A stretch of DNA of 64,000 nt from Lutibacter sp. (GTDB lineage: Bacteria; Bacteroidota; Bacteroidia; Flavobacteriales; Flavobacteriaceae), in contig DAIDMK010000007.1 of the NCBI GenBank assembly GCA_027449025.1, positions 47,284 to 111,283 on the forward strand, given 5' to 3'. Shown here piece by piece: positions 52,207 through 62,157 of this stretch (position 1 is the stretch's first letter; each line of letters begins with the position of its first letter). The notes beneath the pieces were generated by a model. It worked only from the letters and a program-made list of their open reading frames with translations. It did no database searches and was not told the origin of the DNA. The position numbers and the translations under genes were made by a program.

Positions 52207-52225
52207 TTTTAATGTTGTTAATTCA

Positions 52226-53767
52226 TTATAAAGGAATATTTCCATGCTTTCTGTTTGGTCTGTTAACTTCTTTGCCTTCAAGCATCTGAAAAGCTTTTAT
52301 TAGTTTTCTTCGGGTGTCTTTTGGATAAATTACTTCATCGATAAAACCTCGTTTTGCGGCTCCAAACGGATCTGCAAATTTATCGGCATACTCAGCTTCT
52401 TTCTCTTTCAATTTTTTTTCGGGATTTTGAGCATCTTTAATCTCATTTTTGAAAATAATTTCGGCGGCTCCTTTTGCGCCCATTACGGCAATTTCGGCAG
52501 TTGGCCAAGCAAAATTCATATCAGCTCCAATATGTTTGGAGTTCATAACATCATAAGCGCCACCATAAGCTTTACGCGTAATAACAGTTACTCTTGAAAC
52601 GGTAGCATCACTTAAAGCATATAATAATTTGGCGCCATTTATTATAATACCATTCCATTCTTGATCGGTTCCAGGTAAAAATCCAGGAACATCAACCAAT
52701 ACCAATAATGGAATATTAAAACAATCGCAAAAGCGGGTAAAACGAGCACCTTTTATAGAGCTGTGCACATCTAAACATCCCGCTAAAATCATAGGTTGAT
52801 TTGCAACAATACCAATACTTCTTCCTGCAATACGTGCAAATCCGACAATAATATTCGCTGCAAAATCCTTGTGAATTTCAAAGAATGAATCCTTGTCTAT
52901 AATACCTTGAATCACATGGTGCATATCATAAGGCTGATTTCTATTTGCCGGAATAATATTTTCAAGCGAATCTCTTATTTCATCTCCCAATTCAAAAGGT
53001 AATTTTTTAGCGGTTTCTCTGTTGTTTTGGGGAATGTAGCTTAATAATGTTTTGATATCTTCTAAACACTGAATGTCATTTGCAGAAGTGATATGCGTTA
53101 CGCCTGATTTGGTTGAATGCGTGCTCGCTCCACCAAGTTCTTCGGCAGTTACCGTTTCATTGGTTACGGTTTTTACCACATTCGGACCAGTTACGAACAT
53201 ATAACTGGTATTTTCAACCATTAAGGTAAAGTCGGTCATAGCTGGGGAGTAAACGGCACCACCAGCACAAGGTCCCATAATTGCAGAAAGTTGTGGTACA
53301 ACGCCTGATGCCTGAACATTTCTGAAAAAAATATCAGCATAACCACCCAAAGATCTCACTCCTTCCTGAATTCTTGCACCACCAGAGTCGTTTAAGCCAA
53401 TAATTGGTGCGCCAACCTTAACGGCCTGATCCATAATTTTACAGATTTTTTCAGCGTGGGTTTCGGAAAGTGCGCCTCCAAAAACGGTAAAGTCCTGCGC
53501 AAAAATATACACCAATCTATCATTAATTGTTCCATAACCTGTTACAACACCATCTCCAAAATAAATTTCATTTTCCATTCCAAAGTCTGCTGTTCTGTGA
53601 GTTACCAGAATGCCTATTTCTTCAAAAGAGCCTTCATCCAACAAATAATTTACCCGTTCTCTTGCAGTTAACTTTTTACTTGCATGTTGCTTTTCAATTC
53701 TTTTTATACCGCCTCCTAAATGCGCCAATGCAACACTTTTGACTAATTTTTCAATTTTTGATTCCAT
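52226..53767 (-). CDS. Acyl-CoA carboxylase beta subunit (carboxyltransferase)
   Basis: A 513-residue biotin-dependent carboxyltransferase, most like the propionyl-CoA carboxylase beta chain. The fused crotonase-like halves are visible: N half with [31 protein letters not shown] and [13 protein letters not shown] half with [29 protein letters not shown] and [17 protein letters not shown]. It transfers CO2 from carboxybiotin to propionyl- or acetyl-CoA. Last gene of the operon with biotin carboxylase (17 bp upstream) and the biotin carrier. Confidence 0.95.
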   Translation of the reverse strand: MESKIEKLVKSVALAHLGGGIKRIEKQHASKKLTARERVNYLLDEGSFEEIGILVTHRTADFGMENEIYFGDGVVTGYGTINDRLVYIFAQDFTVFGGALSETHAEKICKIMDQAVKVGAPIIGLNDSGGARIQEGVRSLGGYADIFFRNVQASGVVPQLSAIMGPCAGGAVYSPAMTDFTLMVENTSYMFVTGPNVVKTVTNETVTAEELGGASTHSTKSGVTHITSANDIQCLEDIKTLLSYIPQNNRETAKKLPFELGDEIRDSLENIIPANRNQPYDMHHVIQGIIDKDSFFEIHKDFAANIIVGFARIAGRSIGIVANQPMILAGCLDVHSSIKGARFTRFCDCFNIPLLVLVDVPGFLPGTDQEWNGIIINGAKLLYALSDATVSRVTVITRKAYGGAYDVMNSKHIGADMNFAWPTAEIAVMGAKGAAEIIFKNEIKDAQNPEKKLKEKEAEYADKFADPFGAAKRGFIDEVIYPKDTRRKLIKAFQMLEGKEVNRPNRKHGNIPL

Positions 53768-53784
53768 AATATTGAATAGTGTAA

Positions 53785-55230
53785 TTAGTTAGAAATTGGA
53801 ATTCTTAACTTTTTTTGATCTTCCAAATAAATTTTTAAACCTACCAAAGCCGCAATTTTGGCTTCTTCATCTAATTCTGCCTGAAGCAGTTTTGGCGTGT
53901 AGTAATTTTTAACAAAATGCGTGTCGAATTTGCCAGTTCTAAAAGCTTCATGCTCAAAAACAAATTTTCCAAATGGCAAGGTGGTAAAAACACCTTCAAT
54001 TTTATAGTTGCCAATGGCCTCAATCATTAATTGAATGGCTTCTTCCCGCGTTTTTCCGTAAGTTATCAATTTGGACAGCATAGGGTCGTAGTAAATGGGA
54101 ATGTCCATTCCTTCTTCAAAACCATCATCAACCCTTATGCCTTTTCCAACAGGAATTTTATAAGTGCTTAAAGTGCCGACACTTGGCAAAAAGTCGTTCA
54201 TAGGATCTTCCGCATAAACACGTAATTCCAAGGCGTGGCCGTTAATTTTTAAATCCTCTTGTTTGAATGGAATGGCTTCGCCTCGAGCAATTTTGATTTG
54301 TAATTCAACCAAATCAACGCCAGTAATTAATTCAGTAACTGGATGTTCCACTTGCAGGCGTGTATTCATTTCTAAAAAATAGAAATTTAAGTGCTCGTCC
54401 ACTAAAAACTCTACAGTTCCTGCACCTAAATAATCACAGGATTTTGCCACTTTAATAGCGGCATCTCCCATTTTAGTTCTTAATTCAGGTGTTAAAATAG
54501 AAGATGGAGCTTCTTCAATAACCTTTTGATGGCGTCTTTGGATACTGCATTCTCTTTCAAAAAGATGTAAGAAATTTCCATGGCTGTCAGCAATTATCTG
54601 AATTTCAATATGTCTTGGGGAAGTGATATATTTTTCTATAAACACCGAGCCGTCTCCAAATGCGGAGGTAGCTTCACTGATGGCGCGATTCATTTGCTGT
54701 TCAATTTCATTTTCATTTTCTACGATGCGCATTCCTTTGCCACCGCCTCCTGCCGAGGCTTTGATAAGAATTGGAAAGCCGATTTCCTTTGCTATTTTTA
54801 CAGCTTCTTTTGGGTCGGTTACGGCTCTGTCAATTCCAGGAACCATGGGAATGTTATAATTTTTGACAGCATCTTTTGCGGCCAGTTTACTGCCCATTAT
54901 TCTGATGGAACTTGATTTGGGTCCAATAAATATCATATTATTTTGTTCTACTTTTTCGGCAAAATCGGCATTTTCACTTAAAAACCCATAACCGGGATGA
55001 ATGGCATCAACATGTAGTTTTTTTGCTTCTTCAATAATTTTATCCCCTAAAAGATATGATTTATTTGAAGGTGCAGGGCCAATACAAACTGCCTCATCTG
55101 CAAATCTGACATGAGGAGCATTTCTATCAACTTCTGAATAAACAGCAACCGTTTTAATCCCCATTTTTCGAGCTGTTTTCATAACTCTAATGGCAATTTC
55201 ACCTCTATTTGCTATCAATATTTTTTTCAT
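53785..55230 (-). CDS. accC: Biotin carboxylase subunit
   Basis: A 481-residue ATP-grasp biotin carboxylase that carboxylates the carrier-bound biotin with bicarbonate and ATP. N-terminal [18 protein letters not shown], glycine loop [21 protein letters not shown], and the bicarbonate/biotin site [14 protein letters not shown] are all intact. Middle gene of the carboxylase operon; with the PCC-type beta subunit it may work on propionyl-CoA as well as acetyl-CoA. Confidence 0.95.
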   Translation of the reverse strand: MKKILIANRGEIAIRVMKTARKMGIKTVAVYSEVDRNAPHVRFADEAVCIGPAPSNKSYLLGDKIIEEAKKLHVDAIHPGYGFLSENADFAEKVEQNNMIFIGPKSSSIRIMGSKLAAKDAVKNYNIPMVPGIDRAVTDPKEAVKIAKEIGFPILIKASAGGGGKGMRIVENENEIEQQMNRAISEATSAFGDGSVFIEKYITSPRHIEIQIIADSHGNFLHLFERECSIQRRHQKVIEEAPSSILTPELRTKMGDAAIKVAKSCDYLGAGTVEFLVDEHLNFYFLEMNTRLQVEHPVTELITGVDLVELQIKIARGEAIPFKQEDLKINGHALELRVYAEDPMNDFLPSVGTLSTYKIPVGKGIRVDDGFEEGMDIPIYYDPMLSKLITYGKTREEAIQLMIEAIGNYKIEGVFTTLPFGKFVFEHEAFRTGKFDTHFVKNYYTPKLLQAELDEEAKIAALVGLKIYLEDQKKLRIPISN

Positions 55231-55287
55231 CTTTGGGTATTTTTTATGAGATTGGACAGTTTTAATATTTAATTGAGTTGAAGAAGT

Positions 55288-55761
55288 TTATGCCAGTTCA
55301 ATTAGCAGAACTCCTTTATCAACTGTTTCACCACTTTTAATAAAAATTGACTTAATAAAGCCATCTTTCGGCGCAATGATGGCATTTTCCATTTTCATGG
55401 CTTCTAAAATCAATAAGGTTTCACCTTCTTTTACCTCTTGATTTTCTTCAACATTTACACTTAAAATGATACCGGGCATTGGTGCTTTAATGCTATTTGC
55501 TTTAATGGAAGAACCAATGGTAAATCCCATTTCTTTGATGAGTTGATCTATTTCATTAGATATTTTAACAGTGTAACTATTTGAATTAACGATTACAAGG
55601 TATTCTCTATTTTTAAAATTAGATTTTTCAAGTTTAACAGTAAAAGACTTGTTCTTTTCGATGACATGAAATTCTGATGCTGAGCGTTTTAGCAAATCTA
55701 ATTTTTCAAGATCTGAGCTTTTAAATTCAAATTCGTGAGATTCATTTACTTTTACTTTCAA
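55288..55761 (-). CDS. Biotin carboxyl carrier protein subunit
   Basis: A 157-residue carrier: a variable N-terminal domain (1-85) and a C-terminal biotinyl domain with APMPGIILSVNVEENQEV and the biotinylation motif EAMKMENA (K123). It is the first gene of the operon, 57 bp upstream of accC. The N-terminal domain is of the type found in acyl-CoA (propionyl) carboxylases rather than the short AccB of fatty-acid synthesis. Confidence 0.93.
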   Translation of the reverse strand: MKVKVNESHEFEFKSSDLEKLDLLKRSASEFHVIEKNKSFTVKLEKSNFKNREYLVIVNSNSYTVKISNEIDQLIKEMGFTIGSSIKANSIKAPMPGIILSVNVEENQEVKEGETLLILEAMKMENAIIAPKDGFIKSIFIKSGETVDKGVLLIELA

Positions 55762-56003
55762 GGCTTTATGTATTTTGGTTACTATTAACTATATTTAATA
55801 CAAGTTGTAAAAAACATAAAGATATTCAATTTTTTGTCAAAAAAATCGTGAATTTGATTACTATTTTAATAGAAATATGCTTTTCGTTAATATGTATGCC
55901 GTAAATTCAGAATAAATTAAAAAAAAGGTTTTAATAATATAAAAGGAGTAAAAGTTTTAATTGAAGAGCAAGTTTTTTCTTAGCATATTTATAAATGAAA
56001 AAA

Positions 56004-56040
56004 GACTGCCTTATTCAGGCAGTCCCTTCTTTTTTTACTA
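56004..56040. terminator. Orphan bidirectional terminator-like hairpin
   Basis: Perfect 7-bp stem GACTGCC/GGCAGTC (loop TTATTCA) with A-run before and T-run after, so it can act in both directions. No gene ends at it on either strand, which hints at a small RNA. Confidence 0.55.
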
Positions 56041-56493
56041 CTAACTAAAAAAATCAAAAACATTACTTAAACAAAGTAGGTAATGAATCTATGGGATAAA
56101 AGTAATTTTAAAAAAGCGAAAATTCAATGACATTTATCATTTATTTGGCAAATAGTATATAAATATTTAAAATAATGGGTAGTTGGTTGTTTTTTAAATA
56201 ACTTTTGCATTTTAGCGAAACTAACTGTACTCTTTTAGATGTTTATTTTAATGTAATATAAGGATTATATAAAGAAAATAGATTTAAGTTGTCGGGTGAA
56301 TATTGTGATTATCTTTACAATAATGATGTAATTCATTACAATCTAAATGGCATTATTAGGGAGTAAAGATAGTGTCTAAATGTAAGTTTGTTAATGAATA
56401 TTCTTATTAAAAAGTAAAAATATCATTATACTTAAATGGTTATTAATACTTGTTAATTTTCAATAAAAATGTAATTCCTGTGCAAACTGAAAA

Positions 56494-56525
56494 TGAAAAA
56501 AGGCTCTCAATCTCTTGAAAGCCTT
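56494..56525 (-). terminator. Terminator after tRNA-Arg
   Basis: On the minus strand AAGGCTTTCAA pairs with TTGAGAGCCTT (one G-U), loop GAGA, then TTTTTT. Confidence 0.8.
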
Positions 56526-56533
56526 GTTATCAG

Positions 56534-56610
56534 TGGTGACCTCGACAAGATTCAAACTTGTAACCTCTTGAGCCGTAATCAAGTGCGCTATTCAGTTGCG
56601 CCACGAGGCC
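56534..56610 (-). tRNA. tRNA-Arg (anticodon ACG)
   Basis: Cloverleaf with acceptor stem GGCCTCG/CGAGGTC, D-arm, anticodon stem CTTGA/TCAAG enclosing TTACGGC (anticodon ACG, read as ICG), T-arm with TTTGAAT and discriminator A followed by an encoded CCA. Length 77 nt with CCA. Confidence 0.97.
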
Positions 56611-56645
56611 GTTTTGAGGGTGCAAATATACTATTTTTTACCTAT

Positions 56646-56795
56646 TTACAAACTATTTTTTGTAACAAAATATCGCCAGCCTATAATTGCCATTTGCCAT
56701 TTTTCGGCTTTAGACATATCCAATCTTTTCTTAGTGAAGCTTGGAAGCAATAGTTTATTAATTCTCCCTAAAATTTTAAAAACTTGTTTTTTCAT
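56646..56795 (-). CDS. Small conserved basic protein, 49 residues
   Basis: From ATG 56795: MKKQVFKILGRINKLLLPSF, then TKKRLDMSKAEKWQMAIIGW and RYFVTKNSL. This pattern (K-rich start, L-P-S-x-T-K, K-x-Q-x-A-I-I-G-W-R) is a small conserved protein I have seen across flavobacteria, of unknown function. It is encoded just upstream of the tRNA on the same strand. Upstream in-frame ATGs would add an unlikely extension. Confidence 0.7.
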   Translation of the reverse strand: MKKQVFKILGRINKLLLPSFTKKRLDMSKAEKWQMAIIGWRYFVTKNSL

Positions 56796-57045
56796 GAGGT
56801 AAAAATAAGAATTTAATGAGTAATTCATATAATGGATGTCCATTTTGTGCACTTGTTCAATCGTTTATTTTTTTTGTAATTCAAGAAAAGAAGGGTACTA
56901 TGCTTGAAAATAATATTTTTTTCTTTTTAATTCTTTGATTTTTAGGTTTGGAATGATTTTATAATAAATAAGTTTAAAGAATCGAACCAGAATAAAATAA
57001 TTTATTAAAAAACAAAAGCTTTTATTGTTAAATATATAAAAATAT

Positions 57046-57078
57046 ATAATTACCCCCTAAAATTTTGGGGGTAATTAT
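57046..57078. promoter_or_regulatory. 12-bp perfect inverted repeat upstream of glutamine synthetase
   Basis: ATAATTACCCCC and GGGGGTAATTAT flank a 9-bp spacer. It ends 20 bp before the -7 box, overlapping the -33 region, which suits a regulator site; as RNA it would be a terminator-like hairpin, but no gene ends here. Confidence 0.6.
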
Positions 57079-57098
57079 TTTTAAATCGATTTTTAACT

Positions 57099-57106
57099 TA
57101 GATTTG
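57099..57106 (+). promoter_or_regulatory. -7 element of the glutamine synthetase gene
   Basis: TAGATTTG matches TAnnTTTG, 41 bp upstream of the ATG; AAAGGAGAG 10 bases later resembles an unusually strong ribosome-binding sequence for this phylum, though it is 25 bases from the start. Confidence 0.55.
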
Positions 57107-57147
57107 TACCATTAAAAGGAGAGTGTTAATCTTAATTTATATAAAAA

Positions 57148-59334
57148 ATGTCTAAAATCAGATTTCAAGCATTAATTGAGGCGTCAAACAGAAAACCTAT
57201 TGAAGTAATTGAAAATACCAAAAGGTCTGTGTTATTTGGCGAAAATGTATTTAATGAAAATACCATGCGTCAGTATTTAACAAATGATGCCTTTAAAGGA
57301 GTAATGAGCGCTATGGAGCTTGGAACAAAAATTGACCGTAAAATTGCAGATCAAGTTTCATCTTCTATGAAAGAGTGGGCAATGTCTAAAGGAGTTACAC
57401 ATTATACGCACTGGTTTCAGCCCCTAACTGGCGGTACTGCCGAAAAGCATGATGCTTTTTTTGAGACTATTGGAAATGGAATGGCCATTGAAAAATTTGG
57501 AGGCGACCAATTGGTGCAACAAGAACCAGATGCATCTAGTTTTCCGAATGGTGGAATCAGAAATACTTTTGAGGCGCGTGGTTATACTGCTTGGGATCCA
57601 ACATCGCCAGCATTTATATATGGTACAACTTTAAGCATCCCAACAATATTTGTTTCCTATACAGGTGAAGCATTGGATTATAAAACACCTTTATTACGTG
57701 CGCTTACCGCTATAGACGAAGCTTCAACGGCAGTTTGTAAATATTTCGACAAAAACGTAAAAAGGGTTTCTGCTTCTCTTGGCTGGGAACAAGAATATTT
57801 TTTGATTGATAAAGCATTGGCGAATAGCCGACCAGATATTACCTTAACTGGAAGGACACTTTTAGGACATTCTCCTGCAAAAGGTCAACAATTGGACGAC
57901 CATTATTTTGGCTCTATTCCAAGCAGGGCATTAAATTATATGCGTGATCTGGAAACCGAATGTATGCTTTTGGGTATTCCTGTAAAAACGCGCCACAATG
58001 AGGTTGCACCAAATCAGTTTGAATTGGCACCTATTTATGAAGAATGTAACTTGGCTGTGGATCATAATTCATTGTTGATGGATGTTATGGGAAAGGTGGC
58101 TTCTCGTCATCAACTTAAAGTCCTACTTCATGAAAAGCCTTTTGCCGGCGTTAATGGTTCAGGGAAACACAATAACTGGTCACTTACAACAGATACCGGC
58201 GTAAATTTATTGGGTCCTGGAAAAACACCAATGAGCAATCTTCAGTTTTTAACATTTTTTATCAATACCATAAAAGCGGTTTATGACAATGAAGAACTAA
58301 TAAGAGCTGTGGTGGCATCAGCAAATAATGATCACAGACTGGGAGCAAATGAAGCGCCGCCTGCAATTATTTCCGTATTTATTGGAGAGCAATTGACAAA
58401 AGTATTGGAAGAGTTGGAAGGTGTAACCAATGGTAAGCTTTCTCCTGAAGAAAAAACCGATCTTAAACTAAATGTGGTTGGTAAAATTCCTGATGTATTA
58501 TTGGACAATACAGATAGAAACAGAACTTCTCCATTTGCGTTTACCGGAAATAAATTTGAATTTAGAGCGGTGGGTTCTTTTGCAAACTGCGCAAATCCAA
58601 TGACTGTTTTAAACACTGTTGTGGCGAAACAATTAAAAGATTTTAAGACAGAAGTAGATATATTAATTGAAAGCCAGGGTTTAAAAAAAGATGAAGCTAT
58701 TTTTAATGTTTTGAGAGAATATATTAAAGCCACAAAAAACATATTGTTTGAAGGAAATGGTTACGGTGAGGCTTGGGAAAAAGAAGCTAAGAAAAGAGGA
58801 TTAAGCAATAACAAAACAACTCCGGAAGCTTTAAAAGCAAGGATTTCTAAAAAATCTATCGCGATATTTGAAGAAATGAATGTGATGAGTATAGTGGAAA
58901 CTGAAGCCCGTTATGAAATTGAAGTTGAGGAATACACCAAACGTATTCAGATAGAATCTCGTGTTTTGGGTGATATTGCCGGAAATCATGTGGTGCCAAC
59001 CGCTGTTCGTTACCAAAACCTACTGATAGAAAATGTGAAAGGACTCAAAGAAATATTTGGTAAAGATTTTGAGAAACAGGCAGCTGAACAAATTAAATTG
59101 ATAAAAGGAATTTCGAATCATATTAAAGCAATCCATTTAAAAGTTGATGAAATGATTAGTGCCCGTAAAATAGCTAATGTTATTGAAGACGCTGAGGAAA
59201 AAGCGGCATCATATTGTGAAGATGTTAAACCGTTTTTTGATGAAATCAGATACCATTGCGATAAACTTGAATTAATGGTTGACGATGAATTGTGGCCCCT
59301 AACCAAATATAGAGAATTGTTATTTACAAGATAA
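57148..59334 (+). CDS. glnN: Type III glutamine synthetase
   Basis: A 728-residue GSIII that makes glutamine from glutamate, ammonia and ATP. GSIII landmarks are visible: FGENVFNENTMRQYL (27-41), THYTHWFQPLTGGTAEKHD (about 90-108), SASLGWEQEYFLID with metal-binding Glu, RHNEVAPNQFELAP, and HEKPFAGVNGSGKHNNWS. It is the main ammonium-assimilation enzyme in most Bacteroidota. Monocistronic with its own terminator; the upstream palindrome suggests nitrogen-responsive control (inference). Confidence 0.97.
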   Translation: MSKIRFQALIEASNRKPIEVIENTKRSVLFGENVFNENTMRQYLTNDAFKGVMSAMELGTKIDRKIADQVSSSMKEWAMSKGVTHYTHWFQPLTGGTAEKHDAFFETIGNGMAIEKFGGDQLVQQEPDASSFPNGGIRNTFEARGYTAWDPTSPAFIYGTTLSIPTIFVSYTGEALDYKTPLLRALTAIDEASTAVCKYFDKNVKRVSASLGWEQEYFLIDKALANSRPDITLTGRTLLGHSPAKGQQLDDHYFGSIPSRALNYMRDLETECMLLGIPVKTRHNEVAPNQFELAPIYEECNLAVDHNSLLMDVMGKVASRHQLKVLLHEKPFAGVNGSGKHNNWSLTTDTGVNLLGPGKTPMSNLQFLTFFINTIKAVYDNEELIRAVVASANNDHRLGANEAPPAIISVFIGEQLTKVLEELEGVTNGKLSPEEKTDLKLNVVGKIPDVLLDNTDRNRTSPFAFTGNKFEFRAVGSFANCANPMTVLNTVVAKQLKDFKTEVDILIESQGLKKDEAIFNVLREYIKATKNILFEGNGYGEAWEKEAKKRGLSNNKTTPEALKARISKKSIAIFEEMNVMSIVETEARYEIEVEEYTKRIQIESRVLGDIAGNHVVPTAVRYQNLLIENVKGLKEIFGKDFEKQAAEQIKLIKGISNHIKAIHLKVDEMISARKIANVIEDAEEKAASYCEDVKPFFDEIRYHCDKLELMVDDELWPLTKYRELLFTR

Positions 59335-59341
59335 CAACCAA

Positions 59342-59370
59342 AAATCCCGCAATTAGCGGGATTTTTTGTT
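59342..59370 (+). terminator. Intrinsic terminator after glutamine synthetase
   Basis: 9-bp perfect stem AAATCCCGC/GCGGGATTT, loop AATTA, then T-run. Confidence 0.9.
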
Positions 59371-59448
59371 TAAAACCGCCTCCTTAAATATTACCTGCTT
59401 TAAAGTGATTACTTCGGTAAAAACCCTATGGGTTTAAAAAAGAAAAAT

Positions 59449-59456
59449 TACTTTTG
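59449..59456 (+). promoter_or_regulatory. -7 element of purM
   Basis: TACTTTTG matches TAnnTTTG 22 bp before the ATG. AAACCC-TA-TGGGTTT just upstream (59420-59436) is a short palindrome that may bind a regulator. Confidence 0.5.
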
Positions 59457-59478
59457 CATAACAATTTAATTTGCAACA

Positions 59479-60657
59479 ATGAGTTCAGAAAATAGTAAAA
59501 GATACAGCCTAAGAGGTGTTTCGGCTTCAAAAGAAGACGTACACAATGCTATTAAAAATGTGGATAAGGGTTTGTTTCCGAAGGCATTTTGTAAAATTGT
59601 GTCAGATTATTTGACAAATGATGAAGATTACTGTTTGATAATGCACGCAGATGGCGCTGGAACAAAATCGTCTTTGGCTTATACTTATTGGAAAGAAACA
59701 GGAGATATTTCGGTGTGGAAAGGTATCGCGCAAGACGCGTTAATTATGAATATTGACGATTTAATTTGTGTGGGAGCAACAAGCAATATTATGTTGTCTT
59801 CAACAATTGGGCGCAATAAAAATGTAATACCTGGTGAAGTAATTTCGGCCATTATTAACGGAACTGAAGAATTGTTGCAGGATTTAAAAGGATTTGGCGT
59901 TGAAATTTATTCCACTGGCGGGGAAACTGCTGATGTAGGGGATTTGGTGAGAACCATTATTGTGGATTCCACAGTGACTGCCCGAATGAAAAGAGCCGAT
60001 GTTATTGATAATTCAAATATTAAACCAGGCGATGTGATTGTTGGTTTGGCTTCGTACGGGCAAGCAACTTACGAAAAAGAATACAATGGAGGAATGGGCT
60101 CTAACGGATTAACATCTGCTCGCCATGACGTTTTTCATAAATATTTGGGGAAAAAATATCCCGAAAGTTTTGATGCGGCAGTTCCAGATGAATTGGTTTA
60201 TTCAGGAAATATGAAATTAACCGATGCTGTTGAAAATTCCCCAATAAATGCAGGAAAATTGGTGCTTTCACCAACCAGAACCTACGCGCCTATTATCAAA
60301 AAGATACTGGATAAATTCACTTCAGAAGATATTCATGGAATGGTGCATTGTAGTGGTGGTGCCCAAACAAAAATCCTTCATTTTATTGATAATTTACATA
60401 TTATAAAAGACCATATGTTTTCAGTTCCGCCATTGTTCAAATTAATTCAGGAACAAAGTAAAACAGATTGGAAGGAAATGTATCAGGTGTTTAACTGTGG
60501 ACACAGAATGGAATTGTATGTTTCTCCAGAAATCGCCCAGACTATTATCGATATTTCCAAAAGTTTTAATGTTGATGCCCAAATTGTGGGCAGGGTAGCA
60601 GCGTCTGAAACTAAAAAATTAACCATTAAAAGTGAATTTGGGGTTTTTGAGTATTAA
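59479..60657 (+). CDS. purM: Phosphoribosylformylglycinamidine cyclo-ligase (AIR synthase)
   Basis: A 392-residue PurM-like ATP enzyme that closes the imidazole ring in purine synthesis (FGAM to AIR). MHADGAGTKSSLAYTYW (about 55-71) and the glycine-rich YSTGGETADVGDLV are the nucleotide-binding motifs, and GMVHCSGGAQTKILHF corresponds to the C-terminal GH/GGG region. It is longer than E. coli PurM but similar to the Bacteroidota version. Monocistronic, with promoter immediately upstream. Confidence 0.9.
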   Translation: MSSENSKRYSLRGVSASKEDVHNAIKNVDKGLFPKAFCKIVSDYLTNDEDYCLIMHADGAGTKSSLAYTYWKETGDISVWKGIAQDALIMNIDDLICVGATSNIMLSSTIGRNKNVIPGEVISAIINGTEELLQDLKGFGVEIYSTGGETADVGDLVRTIIVDSTVTARMKRADVIDNSNIKPGDVIVGLASYGQATYEKEYNGGMGSNGLTSARHDVFHKYLGKKYPESFDAAVPDELVYSGNMKLTDAVENSPINAGKLVLSPTRTYAPIIKKILDKFTSEDIHGMVHCSGGAQTKILHFIDNLHIIKDHMFSVPPLFKLIQEQSKTDWKEMYQVFNCGHRMELYVSPEIAQTIIDISKSFNVDAQIVGRVAASETKKLTIKSEFGVFEY

Positions 60658-60730
60658 ATTTTGGTTCTTTGTTAAACTTGGTTTAACTACTTTAAATATG
60701 CATTTTGAAATTATTGATGGCACATCCAAT

Positions 60731-60830
60731 TTGCGTTAGGGACTGAAGTGGAAATCCTTTTTAGCGGTTTTAATCCGATAAAAAGATTGGAGCGGAATGC
60801 CCGACCCGTAGGGGAACGCCCACCGAAAAG
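60731..60830 (+). ncRNA. Candidate structured RNA between purM and prfA
   Basis: A locally GC-richer block starting TTGCGTTAGGGACTGAAG. It folds locally: AATCCTTTTTA pairs with TAAAAAGATT (one bulge) around an inner CGG/CCG hairpin, followed by GGAGCGGAATGCCCGACCC. Similar GCGTTAGGGATTGAAG-type blocks recur in flavobacterial intergenic regions in my memory and may be a Flavo-1-like RNA or an unnamed one. The strand is presumed. Confidence 0.45.
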
Positions 60831-60954
60831 GATGGGAAGGCTGAGAATATTCTTTGGATTTGATTGACTTTAATTTTATAATTTATCCGAAATAGGTAGC
60901 ATAATTCAAAAGAAACATAAAAAACTACCCCGATAAAATATCAAGAATTTGTTG

Positions 60955-60962
60955 TAAATTTG
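60955..60962 (+). promoter_or_regulatory. -7 element of prfA
   Basis: TAAATTTG matches TAnnTTTG, 18 bp before the ATG; leader would be very short. Confidence 0.5.
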
Positions 60963-60980
60963 CAAACTAATTAAAAATAA

Positions 60981-62057
60981 ATGTTAGATAAATTAAGAAT
61001 CATAAAACAACGCTTTGATGAAGTTTCTGATTTAATCATCCAACCGGATATTATTTCAGACCAAAAACGCTACGTAAAAATTAGTAAAGAATACAAGGAT
61101 TTAGGCGCAGTGATGAAAGTTGGTGATGAATATAGAGGGTTGTTGAAAAATATTGAAGAAGCCAAAGAAATAATTGCTGATGGATCTGATGATGATATGA
61201 CCGAAATGGCTAAATTGGAAATTGAAGAAGCTGAGGCTCGGTTGCCACAATTGGAGGAGGACATTAAGTTTATGTTGATACCAAAAGATCCAGATGACGC
61301 CAAAAATGTAATGGTTGAAATTAGGGCAGGAACCGGTGGAGATGAAGCGAGTATTTTTGCAGGTGATTTGTATCGAATGTATACGAAATATTGCGCTGAT
61401 AAAGGCTGGAAAACGAGTATTGTTGATATGAGTGAAGGCACTTCGGGTGGTTTTAAAGAAATTATTTTTAGTGTAGATGGAGAAGATGTTTACGGAAATT
61501 TGAAATTTGAAGCAGGCGTACATCGTGTGCAACGGGTACCACAAACCGAAACGCAGGGTCGTGTGCATACATCGGCTGCTACTGTAATGGTTTTACCTGA
61601 AGCCGAAGAATTTGATGTGCAAATTGACATGAAAGATGTGCGGGTAGATTTTTTCTGTTCATCGGGACCAGGAGGGCAATCGGTTAACACTACGTATTCT
61701 GCTGTTCGTTTAACACATATTCCTACAGGTCTTGTGGCGCAATGTCAGGATCAAAAATCGCAGCATAAAAATAAGGACAAAGCTATGCAGGTTTTACGCT
61801 CGAGGTTGTATGAAATGGAGTTGGCCAAAAAGCAAGAATCAGATTCCCTTAAACGAAAAACGATGGTGAGTTCTGGCGACAGATCTGCTAAGATTAGGAC
61901 CTATAATTATCCGCAAGGACGTGTTACCGAACATAGGATAGGTTTAACGATGTACGATTTGCAGAATATTATCAATGGTGATATTCATAGAATTATAGAT
62001 GGTTTAAAATTGGCTGAAAACACTGAAAAGCTTAAAGAGCTTGGAGAAGTTTTTTAA
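60981..62057 (+). CDS. prfA: Peptide chain release factor 1
   Basis: A 358-residue RF1 that reads UAA and UAG stop codons. The GGQ motif is in [17 protein letters not shown] (about 228-244); the codon-reading PxT-type loop region lies near [19 protein letters not shown] and [15 protein letters not shown], whose PQTE...HTS pattern is that of RF1 rather than RF2. Full length. Monocistronic with a strong terminator. Confidence 0.96.
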   Translation: MLDKLRIIKQRFDEVSDLIIQPDIISDQKRYVKISKEYKDLGAVMKVGDEYRGLLKNIEEAKEIIADGSDDDMTEMAKLEIEEAEARLPQLEEDIKFMLIPKDPDDAKNVMVEIRAGTGGDEASIFAGDLYRMYTKYCADKGWKTSIVDMSEGTSGGFKEIIFSVDGEDVYGNLKFEAGVHRVQRVPQTETQGRVHTSAATVMVLPEAEEFDVQIDMKDVRVDFFCSSGPGGQSVNTTYSAVRLTHIPTGLVAQCQDQKSQHKNKDKAMQVLRSRLYEMELAKKQESDSLKRKTMVSSGDRSAKIRTYNYPQGRVTEHRIGLTMYDLQNIINGDIHRIIDGLKLAENTEKLKELGEVF

Positions 62058-62080
62058 TATAGAATAATTGTGATAAAAAT

Positions 62081-62120
62081 AAAACCCTCAAAAAAGTAAA
62101 TTTTTGAGGGTTTTATTTTT
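62081..62120 (+). terminator. Bidirectional terminator between prfA and the TerC gene
   Basis: 14-bp perfect stem AAAACCCTCAAAAA/TTTTTGAGGGTTTT with a 6-base loop and T-rich tails; it serves convergent genes. Confidence 0.9.
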
Positions 62121-62157
62121 CAAATTGTTTTAGAATCTGCTGGTTTAATTAGTTAAT

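Larger units (their letters stand above)
51391..52225. other. Right border of the cluster with transposase remnant
   Basis: Contains the terminator of subunit 3 (51414-51442), the IS5-type relic (51587-52090) and the terminator of the carboxylase operon (52185-52206). No intact gene. Confidence 0.7.
55762..56533. other. Long AT-rich gap with an orphan terminator-like hairpin
   Basis: These 772 bp contain the carboxylase operon promoter region, the hairpin at 56004-56040, an imperfect repeat of ATTGTAA/TTACAAT words near 56309-56343, and the tRNA terminator at 56494-56525. No protein gene is credible. Confidence 0.5.
56796..57147. other. Intergenic region upstream of glutamine synthetase
   Basis: AT-rich; carries the perfect inverted repeat 57046-57078 and the promoter near 57099. 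Otherwise empty. Confidence 0.6.
60658..60980. other. Intergenic region with candidate structured RNA
   Basis: Contains the GC-richer structured element at 60731-60830 and the prfA promoter at 60955; nothing else visible. Confidence 0.5.

Noticed and set aside
54580..54915. Plus-strand 111-codon ORF inside accC
   Set aside because: Antisense shadow of the biotin carboxylase ATP-grasp region.
56493..56753. Plus-strand 86-codon ORF
   Set aside because: It runs antisense through the tRNA-Arg gene and its terminator.
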